This document shows, one piece after another, positions 17,233-28,736 of a stretch of DNA of 64,000 nt. Source of the stretch: Rhodobacter xanthinilyticus (GTDB lineage Bacteria > Pseudomonadota > Alphaproteobacteria > Rhodobacterales > Rhodobacteraceae); NCBI RefSeq assembly GCF_001856665.1, contig NZ_CP017781.1, positions 1,521,501-1,585,500 on the forward strand, written 5' to 3'. The number at the start of each line of letters is the position of its first letter. Positions within the stretch are counted from its first letter, which is position 1. Position numbers and translations under genes: made by a program. The notes under the pieces are model-generated. The model was not told the origin of the DNA. It searched no databases and saw only the letters and a list, made by a program, of their open reading frames with translations.

Positions 17233-17640
17233 ATGCGTGCATTTCTTCTGGCCGCCTGCCTGCTCGCCGCGCTGCCCGCCGGCGCCGAAGTGGTGGGTAA
17301 CCTCAGCCCCACCGGCGACAATTACCTGACGCTGCGCGCGGGCCCCAGCACCAAGGCCGAGGCGCTCAGCCGGATGGGCCCGGGCACCCGCCTTGTCGTC
17401 TTCGAGACGCAGGGCGATTGGCGCTATGTCGCGACCGAGGATGGCCGCGAGGGCTGGGCCTTTGGCAAATATATCCTGCCCGACCCGGTCGGCGCGGTGC
17501 TCGCGCCCCTTGGCGCGGTCGCGCCCGAGGCGGCGGGCGTGCTCGCGCCCGCGGCGGGGCCGGCGGTCTCCTATGACCCGTTCGACTGGGTCGAGGGCCA
17601 TATGGCGCAGTTCCACGACCCGCTGAAATACTACCCATGA
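17233..17640 (+). CDS. Exported bacterial SH3-domain protein
   Basis: The product has 135 residues with a signal peptide (MRAFLLAACLLAALPAGA). Residues 22-80 form a bacterial SH3 domain of the SH3_3 type: LTLRAGPSTKAEALSRMGPG, followed by GDWRYVATEDGREGWAFGKYI. Such domains usually bind cell-wall or protein ligands in the periplasm. The C-terminal 50 residues are Ala/Pro-rich with an aromatic end. It is the last gene of the unknown exported-protein cluster. Its stop codon overlaps an in-frame ATG that could extend HupT. Confidence 0.82.
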   Translation: MRAFLLAACLLAALPAGAEVVGNLSPTGDNYLTLRAGPSTKAEALSRMGPGTRLVVFETQGDWRYVATEDGREGWAFGKYILPDPVGAVLAPLGAVAPEAAGVLAPAAGPAVSYDPFDWVEGHMAQFHDPLKYYP

Positions 17641-17671
17641 GCGGCCGGGCGGCGGCGGGCACAAATCGCGG

Positions 17672-17700
17672 TGGAAATCGCCCGCCCGCGCCGCTAGGCT
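17672..17700 (+). promoter_or_regulatory. Possible promoter of hupT
   Basis: A TGGAAA box at 17672-17677 and a TAGGCT box at 17695-17700 are 17 bases apart and lie 35 bases before the preferred hupT start. Each box fits the sigma-70 consensus only in part. Transcription of hupT from the upstream exported-protein operon is equally possible. Confidence 0.35.
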
Positions 17701-17735
17701 CGGGGCCCGACCTTGGCCCAAAGCGCTTCCTCGCC

Positions 17736-19121
17736 ATGACCCCGCCCGACCTCACCCCCCCCTCGCTGCGCGGACCGGCCTTTGCCGGCGCCCAGCCGCG
17801 CCGCGCCGGCATCGAGGGCCTCGGCGAGGGCGATGATGTCTGGATCGACGTGCTCTCGGCGGTCGACCGCACCTATGCCGAGCTCGTCGATTATCAGGAG
17901 CGGCTCGAGCGGCAAAACCGCGAGCTCGAGGATCTGCGCTCCTTTCTCGGCTCGATCCTGGCCTCGGTCTCGGATGCGCTGATCGTCGCCTCGCGCGGCG
18001 GGGCGGTGCTTGAAACCTCGGCCTCGGTCACCGCGCTCACGGGCCGCGCGCGGGCCGATTGGCTCGGACAGCCGGTCGCGAACCTCTTCGTGCCCGAAGA
18101 TCACCCCGCGCTCGACGGGGCGCTTGCGCGCGCCGCCAACAGCCGCCACCCGGTCGATCTCGAGGTGGCGCTGGCCACCGCCGCGGGCCCCGCGCCGCTC
18201 GCGCTCTCGGTCGGGCCGCGGATGGATGAGCGCGGCCGCGTCGCGGGCTATGTGCTCTCGGGCCGCCCGGTGGGCGAGCTGCGCCAGGCCTATTCGGCGC
18301 TCGCCCGCAGCCATGAGGAGCTCAAGGCCACCCAGGCCCAGCTCGTGCGCAACGAAAAGCTCGCCTCCCTCGGCCGGCTGCTCGCGGGCGTCGCGCATGA
18401 GCTCAACAACCCGATCTCCTTTGTCTACGCAAACGCCCATGCGCTCGAGCGGTATGCGGGCAAATTCGAGAGCTATTTCAAAGAGGTGCAGGATGGCGCC
18501 AGCCGCGAGAAGCTGATCCGGCTCCGCGAGGATCTCAAGCTCGACCGCGAGCTGCGCAACCTGCGCACGGCGGTCGCGGGGGCGCGCGAGGGCGCCGAGC
18601 GGGTGCGCGATATCGTCGAGGATCTGCGCCGCCTTTCGGCCGATGGCTCGGGCCAGATGGCGCCTTTCGATCTCGCCCAGACCGCGCAGATCGCCGTCGA
18701 CTGGGTCCGCCGCGGGGCGCGCGCCGATGTCGGGCTGCGCTTCTCCGGCCCGGCGAGCCTGATGGCGGTGGGCCGTCAGGGCCATATCCAGCAGGTGCTG
18801 ATGAACCTCGTGCAAAACGCCTATGACGCGCTCGAGGGGCGCGAGGGCGGCGCGATCGAGATCACCCTCGCCGCCGTCGGCGGGCGCGCCGAGCTGAAGG
18901 TGCAAGACAACGGCCCCGGCGTCCCCGAAGACCTGCTCGCGGCGATTTTCGACCCGTTTTTCACCACCAAGCCGGTGGGCCGCGGCACCGGGCTCGGCCT
19001 CTCGATCAGCCACAAGATCATCGAGGAACATGGCGGGCGGCTGCGGCTTTGCGCAAGCGAGATCGCGCAGGGCGGGGCCTGTTTCTGTTTCGATCTGGCC
19101 TTGGCGGAGGGCGCGGCATGA
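17736..19121 (+). CDS. hupT: Sensor histidine kinase HupT
   Basis: The product has 461 residues. A PAS-like domain covers about 70-180. The dimerisation and phosphoacceptor segment is [16 protein letters not shown] with His221, close to His217 described for the R. capsulatus protein. The N box ([12 protein letters not shown]) and G boxes ([18 protein letters not shown]) are complete. No membrane segment is seen, so it is a soluble kinase. In R. capsulatus HupT works with the H2 sensor HupUV and phosphorylates HupR, and the inactive phosphorylated HupR leaves the hydrogenase genes off. I prefer the ATG at 17736 for length; an in-frame ATG at 17637 would add 33 low-complexity residues. It overlaps hupU as ATGA. 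Confidence 0.92.
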   Translation: MTPPDLTPPSLRGPAFAGAQPRRAGIEGLGEGDDVWIDVLSAVDRTYAELVDYQERLERQNRELEDLRSFLGSILASVSDALIVASRGGAVLETSASVTALTGRARADWLGQPVANLFVPEDHPALDGALARAANSRHPVDLEVALATAAGPAPLALSVGPRMDERGRVAGYVLSGRPVGELRQAYSALARSHEELKATQAQLVRNEKLASLGRLLAGVAHELNNPISFVYANAHALERYAGKFESYFKEVQDGASREKLIRLREDLKLDRELRNLRTAVAGAREGAERVRDIVEDLRRLSADGSGQMAPFDLAQTAQIAVDWVRRGARADVGLRFSGPASLMAVGRQGHIQQVLMNLVQNAYDALEGREGGAIEITLAAVGGRAELKVQDNGPGVPEDLLAAIFDPFFTTKPVGRGTGLGLSISHKIIEEHGGRLRLCASEIAQGGACFCFDLALAEGAA

Positions 19122-20116
19122 AGGTTCTCTGGCTTCAGGCTGCGGGCTGCGGGGGCTGCACGATGTCGCTCCTGTGCGCCGAAAACCCCAATGTTTTCCA
19201 GCTCCTGGAAGATGCGGGGGTGGGGTTTCTCTGGCATCCCTCGTTCAGCCTCGAGACCGGGGCGGAGGTGGCGGCGTTGCTTGCGCGTATCGAGGCGGGC
19301 GAGGTGGCGCTCGATGTGCTCGCCGTCGAGGGCGCGGTGGCGCGGGGCCCGCGCGGCACCGGGCGGTTCCAGATGCTCGGCGGCACCGGGCGCTCGATGC
19401 TCGATTGGGTCGAGCGGCTCGCGCCTTTGGCGGGCGATGTGGTGGCGGTGGGCTCCTGCGCGGCCTTTGGCGGGGTGACCTCGGCGGGCGGCAACCCTTC
19501 GGATGCGGTGGGCCTGGGCTATGAGGGCACTTTGCGCGGCGGGATCCTCGCGCCCGAGTTCCGCGCGCGCTCGGGGCGCCCGGTGATCAATATCGCCGGT
19601 TGCCCGACCCATCCCGATTGGGTGACCGAGACGCTCTTGCTGCTCAAGGCCGGCGCGCTCGGGGCCGAGGCGCTCGACGCGCTCGGCCGGCCGCTTTTTT
19701 ACGCGCAACATCTTGTGCATCACGGCTGCCCGAAAAACGAATTCTATGAATACAAGGCCAGCGCCGTCGCCTTCTCCGATCAGGGCTGCATGATGGAGCA
19801 TCTGGGCTGCATCGGCACGCAGGCGGTCGGCGATTGCAATATCCGGCCCTGGAACGGCGAGGGCTCGTGTACGCGGGGCGGCTATCCCTGCATCAATTGC
19901 ACCGCGCCCGAGTTCGAGGAGCCGCGCCACGCTTTCACCGAGACGCCGAAGATCGCCGGGATCCCGGTGGGCCTGCCGACCGATATGCCCAAGGCCTGGT
20001 TCATGGCGCTCGCCTCGCTCTCGAAGGCCGCGACGCCCGAGCGGATCGCGAAGAATGCGGTCGCGGATCGGGTGGTGGTGCCGCCCTCGATCCGGCGGCC
20101 GAAGGGGGGGAAATGA
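19118..20116 (+). CDS. hupU: H2-sensing regulatory hydrogenase, small subunit
   Basis: The product has 332 residues and belongs to the [NiFe]-hydrogenase small subunits. The proximal cluster start [10 protein letters not shown] is visible, and further cysteines ([25 protein letters not shown]) match the iron-sulfur ligands. It lacks a Tat signal peptide, as expected for a cytoplasmic sensor and unlike HupS. With HupV it forms the H2 receptor that controls HupT. The start [11 protein letters not shown] was chosen because it overlaps the hupT stop (ATGA) and begins the conserved region. The hupV start likewise overlaps its end. Confidence 0.95.
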   Translation: MKVLWLQAAGCGGCTMSLLCAENPNVFQLLEDAGVGFLWHPSFSLETGAEVAALLARIEAGEVALDVLAVEGAVARGPRGTGRFQMLGGTGRSMLDWVERLAPLAGDVVAVGSCAAFGGVTSAGGNPSDAVGLGYEGTLRGGILAPEFRARSGRPVINIAGCPTHPDWVTETLLLLKAGALGAEALDALGRPLFYAQHLVHHGCPKNEFYEYKASAVAFSDQGCMMEHLGCIGTQAVGDCNIRPWNGEGSCTRGGYPCINCTAPEFEEPRHAFTETPKIAGIPVGLPTDMPKAWFMALASLSKAATPERIAKNAVADRVVVPPSIRRPKGGK

Positions 20117-21549
20117 GCGAAACGAGGCTGGTCGTCGGGCCGTTCAACCGCGTCGAGGGCGATCTCGAGGTGCATCTCGAGCTCTCCGAGGGGGCGGTGG
20201 CTTCGGCGCGGGTGAACGCGCCGCTCTATCGCGGCTTCGAGCGGATGCTCGAGGGCAAGGACCCGCGCGATGCGCTCACCATCACCCCGCGGATCTGCGG
20301 GATTTGCTCGATTTCCCAATCGGTTGCGGCGGCCTTTGCGCTTGGCGAGGCGATCGGGCTGCGCCCCGCGCCGCAAGGGGCGCTGGTCGCGGCGCTGATC
20401 CATGCGGTCGAGAATGCGGCAGACCATCTGACCCATTTCAACCTGTTCTTCATGCCCGATTTCTGTCGCCCGGCCTATGAGGGGCGGCCTTGGGCGGCGC
20501 AGGCGGTCGCGCGTTTTGCGCCGGGCGCGGGGGGGGCGGCGCGCGCGGCCGTCGAGGCGCGGGCGGAGCTGATGCATATCCTTGGCATGCTCGCCGGCAA
20601 ATGGCCCCATACGCTTGCGGTGCAGCCCGGCGGCGTGACGCGCGCGCCGGGCCCGCGCGAGGTGGTGCGGATCGGGGCGCATCTGCGCGCGTTTCGCCGC
20701 TATCTCGAAACCGTGGTGTTCGGCGCGCCGCTCGAGGCGTTTGTCGCGCTCGAAACCGCTGAGGCCGCTGCGGCCTGGGGGGCGGGCGATGCCGGGGTGT
20801 TCTTTGAGATCGCGGCCGATCTCGGCCTCGCCGATCTCGGCCGCGGCGCCGGGCGTTACTTGAGCTTTGGCGCCTATCCGCTTGAAGAGGGGCATGTTTT
20901 TGCCTCTGGGCTTTGGGAGGGGGGCGCGCGGGAGTTCGACGCGAGTGCGATTTCCGAAGACCTGAGCCATGCCTGGATGCTCGGGCCCGCGCGCCATCCG
21001 TTCGAGGGCGAGACCCGCCCCGATGAGGAGATGCGCGCGGCGGCCTATAGCTGGTGCAAGGCGCCGCGGCTGGGGGGCGCGCCGGTCGAGGTGGGGGCGC
21101 TGGCGCGGCAGGTGGTCGACGGCCATCCGCTCGCCCGCGCGCTGGTGGCGGGGGCGGGCGGCGGCGTGATGGCGCGGGTCGCGGCGCGGCTTTTGGAGCT
21201 CGCGCGGTTGCAGATCGAGATGGAGCGGATCGTGGCGCGGCTCGAGCCCTCGGCGCGGTTCATGCTGCGCGGCGGCGGGGTGCCGGAGGCGGGGCGCGGG
21301 GCGGGGCTCGTCGAGGCGGCGCGCGGGGCGCTCGGGCATTGGCTGCGGATCGAGCGCGGGAAGATCGCGTCCTATCAGATCATCGCGCCGACGACCTGGA
21401 ATTTCAGCCCGCGCGATGCGCGAGGGGGGCCCGGGCCGCTCGAGGCGGCGCTCGTCGGGGTGTCGGTGGCCCCGGGTGAGGCGGTGCCGGTGGCGGTGCA
21501 GCATGTGGTGCGCAGCTTTGATCCCTGCATGGTCTGCACGGTGCATTGA
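20113..21549 (+). CDS. hupV: H2-sensing regulatory hydrogenase, large subunit
   Basis: The product has 478 residues. Nickel ligands are Cys62/Cys65 (RICGICSIS) and Cys472/Cys475 (DPCMVC). The protein ends exactly at His478 (CTVH), without the cleavable C-terminal tail found in HupL. This absence is a hallmark of regulatory hydrogenases, which need no HupD-type protease. It pairs with HupU to sense H2 in the cytoplasm. The start overlaps the hupU stop by four bases. The next gene, hypF, follows after a 61-base gap that holds a dispersed repeat element. Confidence 0.95.
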   Translation: MSETRLVVGPFNRVEGDLEVHLELSEGAVASARVNAPLYRGFERMLEGKDPRDALTITPRICGICSISQSVAAAFALGEAIGLRPAPQGALVAALIHAVENAADHLTHFNLFFMPDFCRPAYEGRPWAAQAVARFAPGAGGAARAAVEARAELMHILGMLAGKWPHTLAVQPGGVTRAPGPREVVRIGAHLRAFRRYLETVVFGAPLEAFVALETAEAAAAWGAGDAGVFFEIAADLGLADLGRGAGRYLSFGAYPLEEGHVFASGLWEGGAREFDASAISEDLSHAWMLGPARHPFEGETRPDEEMRAAAYSWCKAPRLGGAPVEVGALARQVVDGHPLARALVAGAGGGVMARVAARLLELARLQIEMERIVARLEPSARFMLRGGGVPEAGRGAGLVEAARGALGHWLRIERGKIASYQIIAPTTWNFSPRDARGGPGPLEAALVGVSVAPGEAVPVAVQHVVRSFDPCMVCTVH

Positions 21550-21571
21550 GGGCGCGGGTGGTCAGGGCAGA

Positions 21572-21617
21572 CCGGGGCGCTGCCCCGGACCCCGGGATAT
21601 TTGAGGCAAGATGAAAG
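21572..21617 (+). repeat. Dispersed CCCCGGGATATTT element before hypF
   Basis: The element begins with a stem, CCGGGGCGCTGCCCCGG, followed by ACCCCGGGATATTT and GAGGCAAGATGAAAG. The same order of parts occurs at 36168-36214 and 38673-38717, and facing degenerate copies lie at 6498-6628. Here its final ATG is the best start codon for hypF, and GAGG supplies the ribosome site. Confidence 0.8.
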
Positions 21618-23869
21618 AGCAGGGCGTTCGGATCCGGGTGCGGGGGCAGGTGCAGGGGGTGGGGTTTCGCCCCTTCGTCTGGCGGCTGGCGCGCGAGCGG
21701 GGGCTGAGGGGGCAGGTCTGGAACGACCCGGAGGGGGTCGGGGTGGAGCTCTTCGGCGAGATCGGCGATTTTCTGGCCGCGTTGCGGGCCGAGGCGCCGC
21801 CGCTGGCGCGGATCGATGCGGTGGAGGCGGCGCCTTTCGAGGGCGCGGCGCCGGCGGGGTTCACGATCACGCCCTCGCGCGGGCATGGGGCTCAGACGCG
21901 GGTGGCGCCCGATGCGGCGAGCTGCCCGGACTGTGTGGCCGAGAGCCTCGGGCGGGGGGGCTATGCGGGCGGGCGGCGGGCCGGTTATGCCTTCACCAAT
22001 TGCACCCATTGCGGGCCGCGGTTTTCGATCCTGCGGGGCTTGCCCTATGACCGGGGCGAGACGACGATGGCGGGGTTTGCGATGTGCCCCGCGTGTCGGG
22101 CGGAGTATGAAAACCCCGCCGACCGGCGCTTTCATGCGCAGCCGATCGCCTGCCCGGTTTGTGGGCCGCGGGTCTGGTATGAGGAAGGCGGCGCGGAGGT
22201 TGCGGGGGACGCCGTGGCGGAGGCGGCGGTGGCGCTGCGGGCGGGAAAGATCATCGCGATCAAGGGGATAGGTGGGTTTCATCTGGCCTGTGATGCGCGC
22301 GACCCCGGCGCGCTCACCGCGCTGCGCGTGCGCAAGCGCCGGCCGGCGAAGCCCTTTGCGCTGATGGCGCGGGAGGGCGATCTGGGGGCGATTGTCGCGC
22401 TTTCGGAGCCCGCGCGCGCGGCGCTGCGGGCGGCGGCGGCGCCGGTCGTGCTTTGCCCGGCGCTGGCGGGGGCGCTGCCGGAGGCTGTGGCGCCCGGGAT
22501 GGTCGAATATGGCGTCATGCTGCCCTATACGCCGCTGCATCACCTCCTCCTCGAGGCTTTTGGCGGGGTCTTGGTGATGACCTCGGGCAACCTCTCGGGC
22601 GAGCCGCAAGTCATTGAAAACGCTGAGGCGCGGGAGAAGCTCGCGGGCTTTGTCGACGGCTTTTTGATGCATGACCGGCCGATCGCGCGGCGGCTCGATG
22701 ATTCCGTCCTGCGCGCCGAGCCCGCGCAGGTCTTGCGCCATGCGCGCGGCCGGGTGCCGGATGTCATCGCGCTGCCCGAGGGGTTTGGCGGGGCCGAGAT
22801 TGTCGCGCTTGGCGGGCAGATGAAGGGGGCGATCTGTCTGATCAAGAACGGACAGGCGCTCCTTGGCCATCACTTGGGCGATCTCGACGGGGCGCTGTGT
22901 TTTGACGAATTCGAGAAGGCGGTGGCGGATTATCGCGCGCTCTTCGAGCACCGCCCGGAGCGGGTCGCGGTCGATGCCCACCCGGGGTATCGGGCCACCC
23001 AGGCGGGTCAGGCGATGGGCCTGCCGGTGGCGGAGGTCTGGCATCATCACGCCCATCTGGCGGCCTGTCTGGGCGAAAATCTCTGGCCTCTGGCGGGGGG
23101 CCAGGTGGCGGCGATCGTGCTCGATGGCACCGGGCTCGGCCCCGATGGCACGCTCTGGGGTGGTGAGGTATTGCTGGGCGATTACAAGGGCTTCTCGCGC
23201 GAAGCTCATCTGCGGCCGGCGCCGCTTCCGGGCGGGGATCGGGCCGCGCGCGAACCTTGGCGCAACGCGGTGATGCGGCTCGATCAGGCGGGGCTCGGGG
23301 GCGCGGCGGAGGCCGAGTTCGCGGGGCTCGCGGTTGCGCCGTTGCGGGCGGCGGCGCGGGCGGGGGTGAATGCGCCGCTCTCCTCCTCGGCGGGGCGGCT
23401 CTTCGATGCGGTGGCGGCGCTCTTGGGGATCTGCCCGGTGGGGATGAGTTTCGAGGGCGAGGCGGCGATGCGGCTCGAGGCCTTGGCCCGGGCGGGCGAG
23501 GGGCGGGCAGAACTCGTGCTGCCCACCGCGCCGGCGGGGCCGGTGATCGACCCCGCGCCGATGATCGCCGCGCTGATGGCCGCGCGGGCCGCGGCCGCGC
23601 CCGAGGCGCTGGCCTTCGCCTTCCACCGCTGGCTCGCGGAGGCTTTCGCGGCGCGGGCGCGCGCGCTGGTCGAGGCCGGCCGGGCGCGGGCGGTCGTGCT
23701 CTCGGGCGGGGTCTATCAGAACGCGCTCCTGCATCGGCTCAGCCTCGCCGCGCTCGAAGGGTTGCCGGTTCTGACCCATGCCAAGGTGCCCGCCAATGAC
23801 GGCGGGCTCGCGCTCGGTCAGGCGCTGATCGCTGCGGCGCAGCTTTCCCCGGGGCCGGAAAGCACCTGA
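21611..23869 (+). CDS. hypF: Hydrogenase maturation carbamoyltransferase HypF
   Basis: The product has 752 residues, normal for HypF. Domains in order: acylphosphatase-like (about 5-90, VQGVGFRPF), two zinc-finger motifs from about 105 (CPDC, CTHCG, CPAC, CPVCG), a YrdC-like domain (about 200-380, KRRPAKPFALM) and the C-terminal Kae1-like carbamoyl-transfer domain (VAVDAHPGY near 455, HHHAHLAA near 478). It makes the cyanide ligands of the NiFe centre from carbamoyl phosphate and hands them to HypE. The ATG at 21611 lies inside the dispersed repeat element; no better start is visible. Confidence 0.93.
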   Translation: MKEQGVRIRVRGQVQGVGFRPFVWRLARERGLRGQVWNDPEGVGVELFGEIGDFLAALRAEAPPLARIDAVEAAPFEGAAPAGFTITPSRGHGAQTRVAPDAASCPDCVAESLGRGGYAGGRRAGYAFTNCTHCGPRFSILRGLPYDRGETTMAGFAMCPACRAEYENPADRRFHAQPIACPVCGPRVWYEEGGAEVAGDAVAEAAVALRAGKIIAIKGIGGFHLACDARDPGALTALRVRKRRPAKPFALMAREGDLGAIVALSEPARAALRAAAAPVVLCPALAGALPEAVAPGMVEYGVMLPYTPLHHLLLEAFGGVLVMTSGNLSGEPQVIENAEAREKLAGFVDGFLMHDRPIARRLDDSVLRAEPAQVLRHARGRVPDVIALPEGFGGAEIVALGGQMKGAICLIKNGQALLGHHLGDLDGALCFDEFEKAVADYRALFEHRPERVAVDAHPGYRATQAGQAMGLPVAEVWHHHAHLAACLGENLWPLAGGQVAAIVLDGTGLGPDGTLWGGEVLLGDYKGFSREAHLRPAPLPGGDRAAREPWRNAVMRLDQAGLGGAAEAEFAGLAVAPLRAAARAGVNAPLSSSAGRLFDAVAALLGICPVGMSFEGEAAMRLEALARAGEGRAELVLPTAPAGPVIDPAPMIAALMAARAAAAPEALAFAFHRWLAEAFAARARALVEAGRARAVVLSGGVYQNALLHRLSLAALEGLPVLTHAKVPANDGGLALGQALIAAAQLSPGPEST

Positions 23870-23887
23870 CCGAAAGGGCGCGCCCAC

Positions 23888-23902
23888 GGCAAGGAACTTG
23901 CC
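23888..23902. promoter_or_regulatory. Inverted repeat upstream of hupS, possible HupR site
   Basis: The perfect inverted repeat GGCAAG-GAA-CTTGCC lies about 190 bases before the hupS start, in the only 222-base gap before the hydrogenase structural genes. It contains CAA-N5-TTG. As I recall the HupR enhancer of R. capsulatus is written TTG-N5-CAA at a similar distance, so this is not an exact match and the link is tentative. An A+T-rich tract (about 23938-23972) between it and hupS could serve IHF bending, though no full IHF consensus is seen. Confidence 0.35.
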
Positions 23903-24091
23903 GGTGCGACCGGCTGTCGCAGATGAACTTCGCGCCGTAATGCCTTAAAAACTCGCAATAAAAACATCTTTCCCCGGGGTGACGAAACTCTTTGTCCGCC
24001 GCCCTCTTCTCCCGGCATACCGATGGATACCACGGCGCCACCGGGCCACCCGCCCGCGCCGATCAAAGACATGAGGCACGGGAGGGAGACC

Positions 24092-25168
24092 TTGTCGAAG
24101 ATCGAAACCTTTTATGACGTGATGCGTCGCCAGGGGATCACCCGGCGCAGCTTCATGAAATATTGCTCGCTGACGGCGGCGGCGCTCGGGCTCGGGCCCG
24201 CCTTCGTGCCGAAGATCGCGCATGCGATGGAGACCAAGCCGCGCACGCCGGTGATCTGGGTCCACGGGCTCGAATGTACCTGCTGTTCGGAGAGCTTCAT
24301 CCGCGCCGCGCATCCGCTGGCCAAAGATGTCGTGCTCTCGATGATCTCGCTCGATTACGACGACACGCTGATGGCCGCCGCGGGCCATCAGGCCGAGGCC
24401 GCGCTCGCCGATACGATCGAGAAATACAAGGGCAACTATATCCTCGCCGTCGAGGGCAACCCGCCGCTCAACGAAGACGGGATGTTCTGCATCGTCGGCG
24501 GCAAGCCCTTCGTCGAGCAGCTGCGCGAGGCCGCCAAACACGCGAAAGCGATCATCAGCTGGGGCGCCTGCGCCTCATATGGCTGCGTGCAGGCCGCCGC
24601 GCCGAACCCGACGCGCGCCACGCCCGTGCACAAGGTGATCACCGACAAGCCGATCATCAAGGTGCCCGGCTGCCCGCCGATCGCCGAGGTGATGACCGGC
24701 GTGATCACCTATATGCTGACCTTCGACCGGCTGCCCGAGCTCGACCGTCAGGGCCGCCCGGCGATGTTCTACAGCCAGCGCATCCACGACAAATGCTACC
24801 GCCGCCCGCATTTCGACGCCGGCCAGTTCGTCGAGACCTGGGACGACGAGAACGCGCGCAAGGGCTATTGCCTCTACAAGATGGGCTGCAAGGGCCCGAC
24901 CACCTACAACGCCTGCTCGACCGTGCGCTGGAACGAGGGGGTGAGCTTCCCGATCCAGTCGGGCCACGGCTGTATCGGCTGCTCGGAAGACGGGTTCTGG
25001 GATCAGGGCTCGTTCTATGACCGGGTGACCAACATCAAGCAATTCGGCATCGAGGCCAATGCCGACAAGATCGGCCTGACCGCCTCGGCCGCCGTCGGTG
25101 GCGCGGTGGCGGTCCATGCCGCTGTCTCCGCGCTCAAACGCGCCCAGAAGAAAAACGAAGAGGTGTAA
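24092..25168 (+). CDS. hupS: Uptake [NiFe]-hydrogenase small subunit
   Basis: The product has 358 residues. A Tat signal peptide is evident: [18 protein letters not shown], cleavage near AHA. The cluster ligands start with ECTCCSES, and the distal and medial cluster region is [13 protein letters not shown]-terminal hydrophobic helix ([18 protein letters not shown]) anchors it to the membrane next to HupC. I prefer the TTG start at 24092, because GGAGGG lies 5 bases before it and [13 protein letters not shown] is the usual N-terminus; an in-frame ATG at 24023 lacks such a site. It transfers electrons from the HupL active site to the cytochrome b. Confidence 0.95.
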   Translation: MSKIETFYDVMRRQGITRRSFMKYCSLTAAALGLGPAFVPKIAHAMETKPRTPVIWVHGLECTCCSESFIRAAHPLAKDVVLSMISLDYDDTLMAAAGHQAEAALADTIEKYKGNYILAVEGNPPLNEDGMFCIVGGKPFVEQLREAAKHAKAIISWGACASYGCVQAAAPNPTRATPVHKVITDKPIIKVPGCPPIAEVMTGVITYMLTFDRLPELDRQGRPAMFYSQRIHDKCYRRPHFDAGQFVETWDDENARKGYCLYKMGCKGPTTYNACSTVRWNEGVSFPIQSGHGCIGCSEDGFWDQGSFYDRVTNIKQFGIEANADKIGLTASAAVGGAVAVHAAVSALKRAQKKNEEV

Positions 25169-25171
25169 GCC

Positions 25172-26965
<1,794 letters not shown>

Positions 26966-27028
26966 GGGGGGCGGGGAGGATGACCACGTTCCTGTCAACC
27001 GCACCGCAGCACCGGGGAGGGTGAGGCC

Positions 27029-27805
27029 ATGTCGGAGAAGATTTTCCAACCCGCGCGCGAGAGCCACGAGATCTTCGAGGCCTCGCGGCTCACCGGCGAC
27101 GCGACGCTCGAGGATCTCGAATCGATCCGCCGCCGCACCTCGGTCTATGTCTACGAGGCGCCGGTGCGGCTGTGGCATTGGGTGAACGCGCTCGCGATCA
27201 CGATCCTGTGCGTCACCGGCTATCTGATCGGCCGGCCGCTGCCCACGATGCAGATCGCCGAGGCCACGGATCAATTCGTGATGGGCTATATCCGCTTTGC
27301 CCATTTCGCCGCGGCGATGATCCTCACGGTCGGGTTCTTCGGGCGCATCTACTGGGCCTTCGTGGGCAATACCCATGCCCGGCAGATGTTCTATGTGCCT
27401 GTTTTCAATAGACGTTTCTGGAAGGAAATGATCTTCGAGCTGCGCTGGTATGCGTTTCTTGAGGAAAACCCGAAGAAATATGTCGGCCATAACCCGCTCG
27501 CGCATGTGGCGATGTTCACCTTCATCACGCTGGGGCTGACCTTCATGCTGGTGACCGGCTGGGCGCTTTATGCCGAGGGCGCGGGGCAGGGCTCGCTGCC
27601 CGATACCGCGATGGGCTGGGTGCTCGGGCTCGTGCAGAACAGCCAGCGACTGCACACGCTGCACCATCTGGGCATGTGGGCGATCGTGATCTTCATGATC
27701 ATCCACATCTACGCCGCGATCCGTGAGGACATCATGTCGCGGCAATCCATGGTCTCGACCATGATATCCGGGCATCGGACGTTCAAGGACGACCGCATCG
27801 AATAA
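27029..27805 (+). CDS. hupC: Cytochrome b subunit of uptake hydrogenase
   Basis: The product has 258 residues with four membrane segments. Heme-ligand histidines are in VRLWHWVNAL near 48, in IRFAHFAAAM, and in a C-terminal pair (LHTLHHLGMW, IIHIYAA). It accepts electrons from HupS and reduces quinone. A 63-base gap after hupL carries a strong GGGGAGGG site. Its stop codon overlaps the ATG of a 93-codon open frame (TAATG). Confidence 0.95.
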   Translation: MSEKIFQPARESHEIFEASRLTGDATLEDLESIRRRTSVYVYEAPVRLWHWVNALAITILCVTGYLIGRPLPTMQIAEATDQFVMGYIRFAHFAAAMILTVGFFGRIYWAFVGNTHARQMFYVPVFNRRFWKEMIFELRWYAFLEENPKKYVGHNPLAHVAMFTFITLGLTFMLVTGWALYAEGAGQGSLPDTAMGWVLGLVQNSQRLHTLHHLGMWAIVIFMIIHIYAAIREDIMSRQSMVSTMISGHRTFKDDRIE

Positions 27806-28086
27806 TGAGTGACCGGCCCTTGGCCGATTGCGAGTGGCGGGCGCGAGGGGCAACTCTCGCGCCTGTTTGCTGTCTGGCTTCCGGTTTTGCGCAAAACTGG
27901 CAAGATACTTTCCGGTATTTTCCGGCTTTTTCTCGTCAAATCTCAAGTTATCTGAGCGATTTCAATCGCTTGCGCGTCCTGTCGCGGGCCGTGCTTTTTC
28001 TCGCGCGCAAAGCGCCGGAAAGCCTATGTTCGGATTCGATCCGAGGCGCAAAGCCTCTTGCCAGCATCCGGTCAGGGAGGACCTAA
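27805..28086 (+). other. Doubtful 93-codon open frame between hupC and hupD
   Basis: This frame starts on the last base of the hupC stop (TAATG) and ends on the first base of the hupD start (TAATG). That is the spacing of a real operon gene. Its codon use, however, is unlike the neighbours: many third positions are A or T (TTT, CAA, AGT, TTA-like codons), and the protein has no recognisable domain. The region also carries a stem-loop. I do not claim it is translated. Confidence 0.25.
27840..27863. other. Stem-loop between hupSLC and hupD
   Basis: A perfect 8-bp stem (GGCGCGAG/CTCGCGCC) with an 8-base loop lies 35 bases after hupC. A short T-rich stretch follows at some distance. It may stabilise the hupSLC message or reduce read-through into the accessory genes, as is common after hydrogenase structural genes. 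Confidence 0.5.
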
Positions 28087-28736
28087 TGCAAGCTGATCTT
28101 CGGGCCGATCCGCGGGCGCCCTTGCCCGAAACCGTGTTGATTCTGGGCATCGGCAATGTGCTCTGGGCCGATGAGGGCTTCGGGGTGCGCTGCGTCGAGG
28201 AGCTTGCCGAGACCGTCGCGCTGCCCGCCCATGTGCGGCTCCTCGATGGCGGCACCCAAGGGCTCTACCTGCTGCCTTTCCTCGAAGAGGCGCAGGCGAT
28301 GATCATCTTCGACGCGATCGATTTCGGCCTCGCGCCGGGCACGCTGAAGGTCTTGCGCGACGGCGAGGTGCCCGCCTTCATGGGCGCCAAGAAGATGAGC
28401 CTGCACCAGACCGGCTTTCAGGATGTGATCGCCACCGCCGAGCTTCTGGGCCGCGCGCCGGAGCGGATGGTGCTGATCGGCTGCCAGCCGGTCGAGCTCG
28501 AGGATTACGGCGGCAGCCTGCGTCCCGCGGTCGCGGCGCAGATCGCCCCCGCGCTCGAGGCCGCGCGCGCGCAGCTCGGCCTGTGGGGGGTCGAGACCCG
28601 CCCGGGCACCACCCCTTGCGAGGGCCGCGCCGATCCCTCGCTCACCCGCGCCGCCTATGAGGCGGGCCGCCCCTCGGCCGATGAGGCCTGCCGCGCGGGC
28701 GATGCGCGGTTTTTCCCCGATCAGGAGGGGCTCTGA
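28086..28736 (+). CDS. hupD: Hydrogenase maturation protease HupD
   Basis: The product has 216 residues and belongs to the HyaD/HupD endopeptidases. The family starts are clear: [20 protein letters not shown], with the nickel-binding acidic residue in DEGFG and further ligands in IFDAIDFG and LHQTGFQDV. It removes the 15-residue tail of HupL once the NiFe centre is built. GGGAGG lies 6 bases before the chosen ATG. Its stop overlaps the hupF start (TGATG). Confidence 0.94.
   Translation: MQADLRADPRAPLPETVLILGIGNVLWADEGFGVRCVEELAETVALPAHVRLLDGGTQGLYLLPFLEEAQAMIIFDAIDFGLAPGTLKVLRDGEVPAFMGAKKMSLHQTGFQDVIATAELLGRAPERMVLIGCQPVELEDYGGSLRPAVAAQIAPALEAARAQLGLWGVETRPGTTPCEGRADPSLTRAAYEAGRPSADEACRAGDARFFPDQEGL

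Noticed and set aside
26980-27024. A 14-codon open frame (MTTFLSTAPQHRGG) between hupL and hupC
   Set aside because: The GGGGAGG before it directly touches the ATG, which is too close for initiation, and there is no attenuator-like structure after it.
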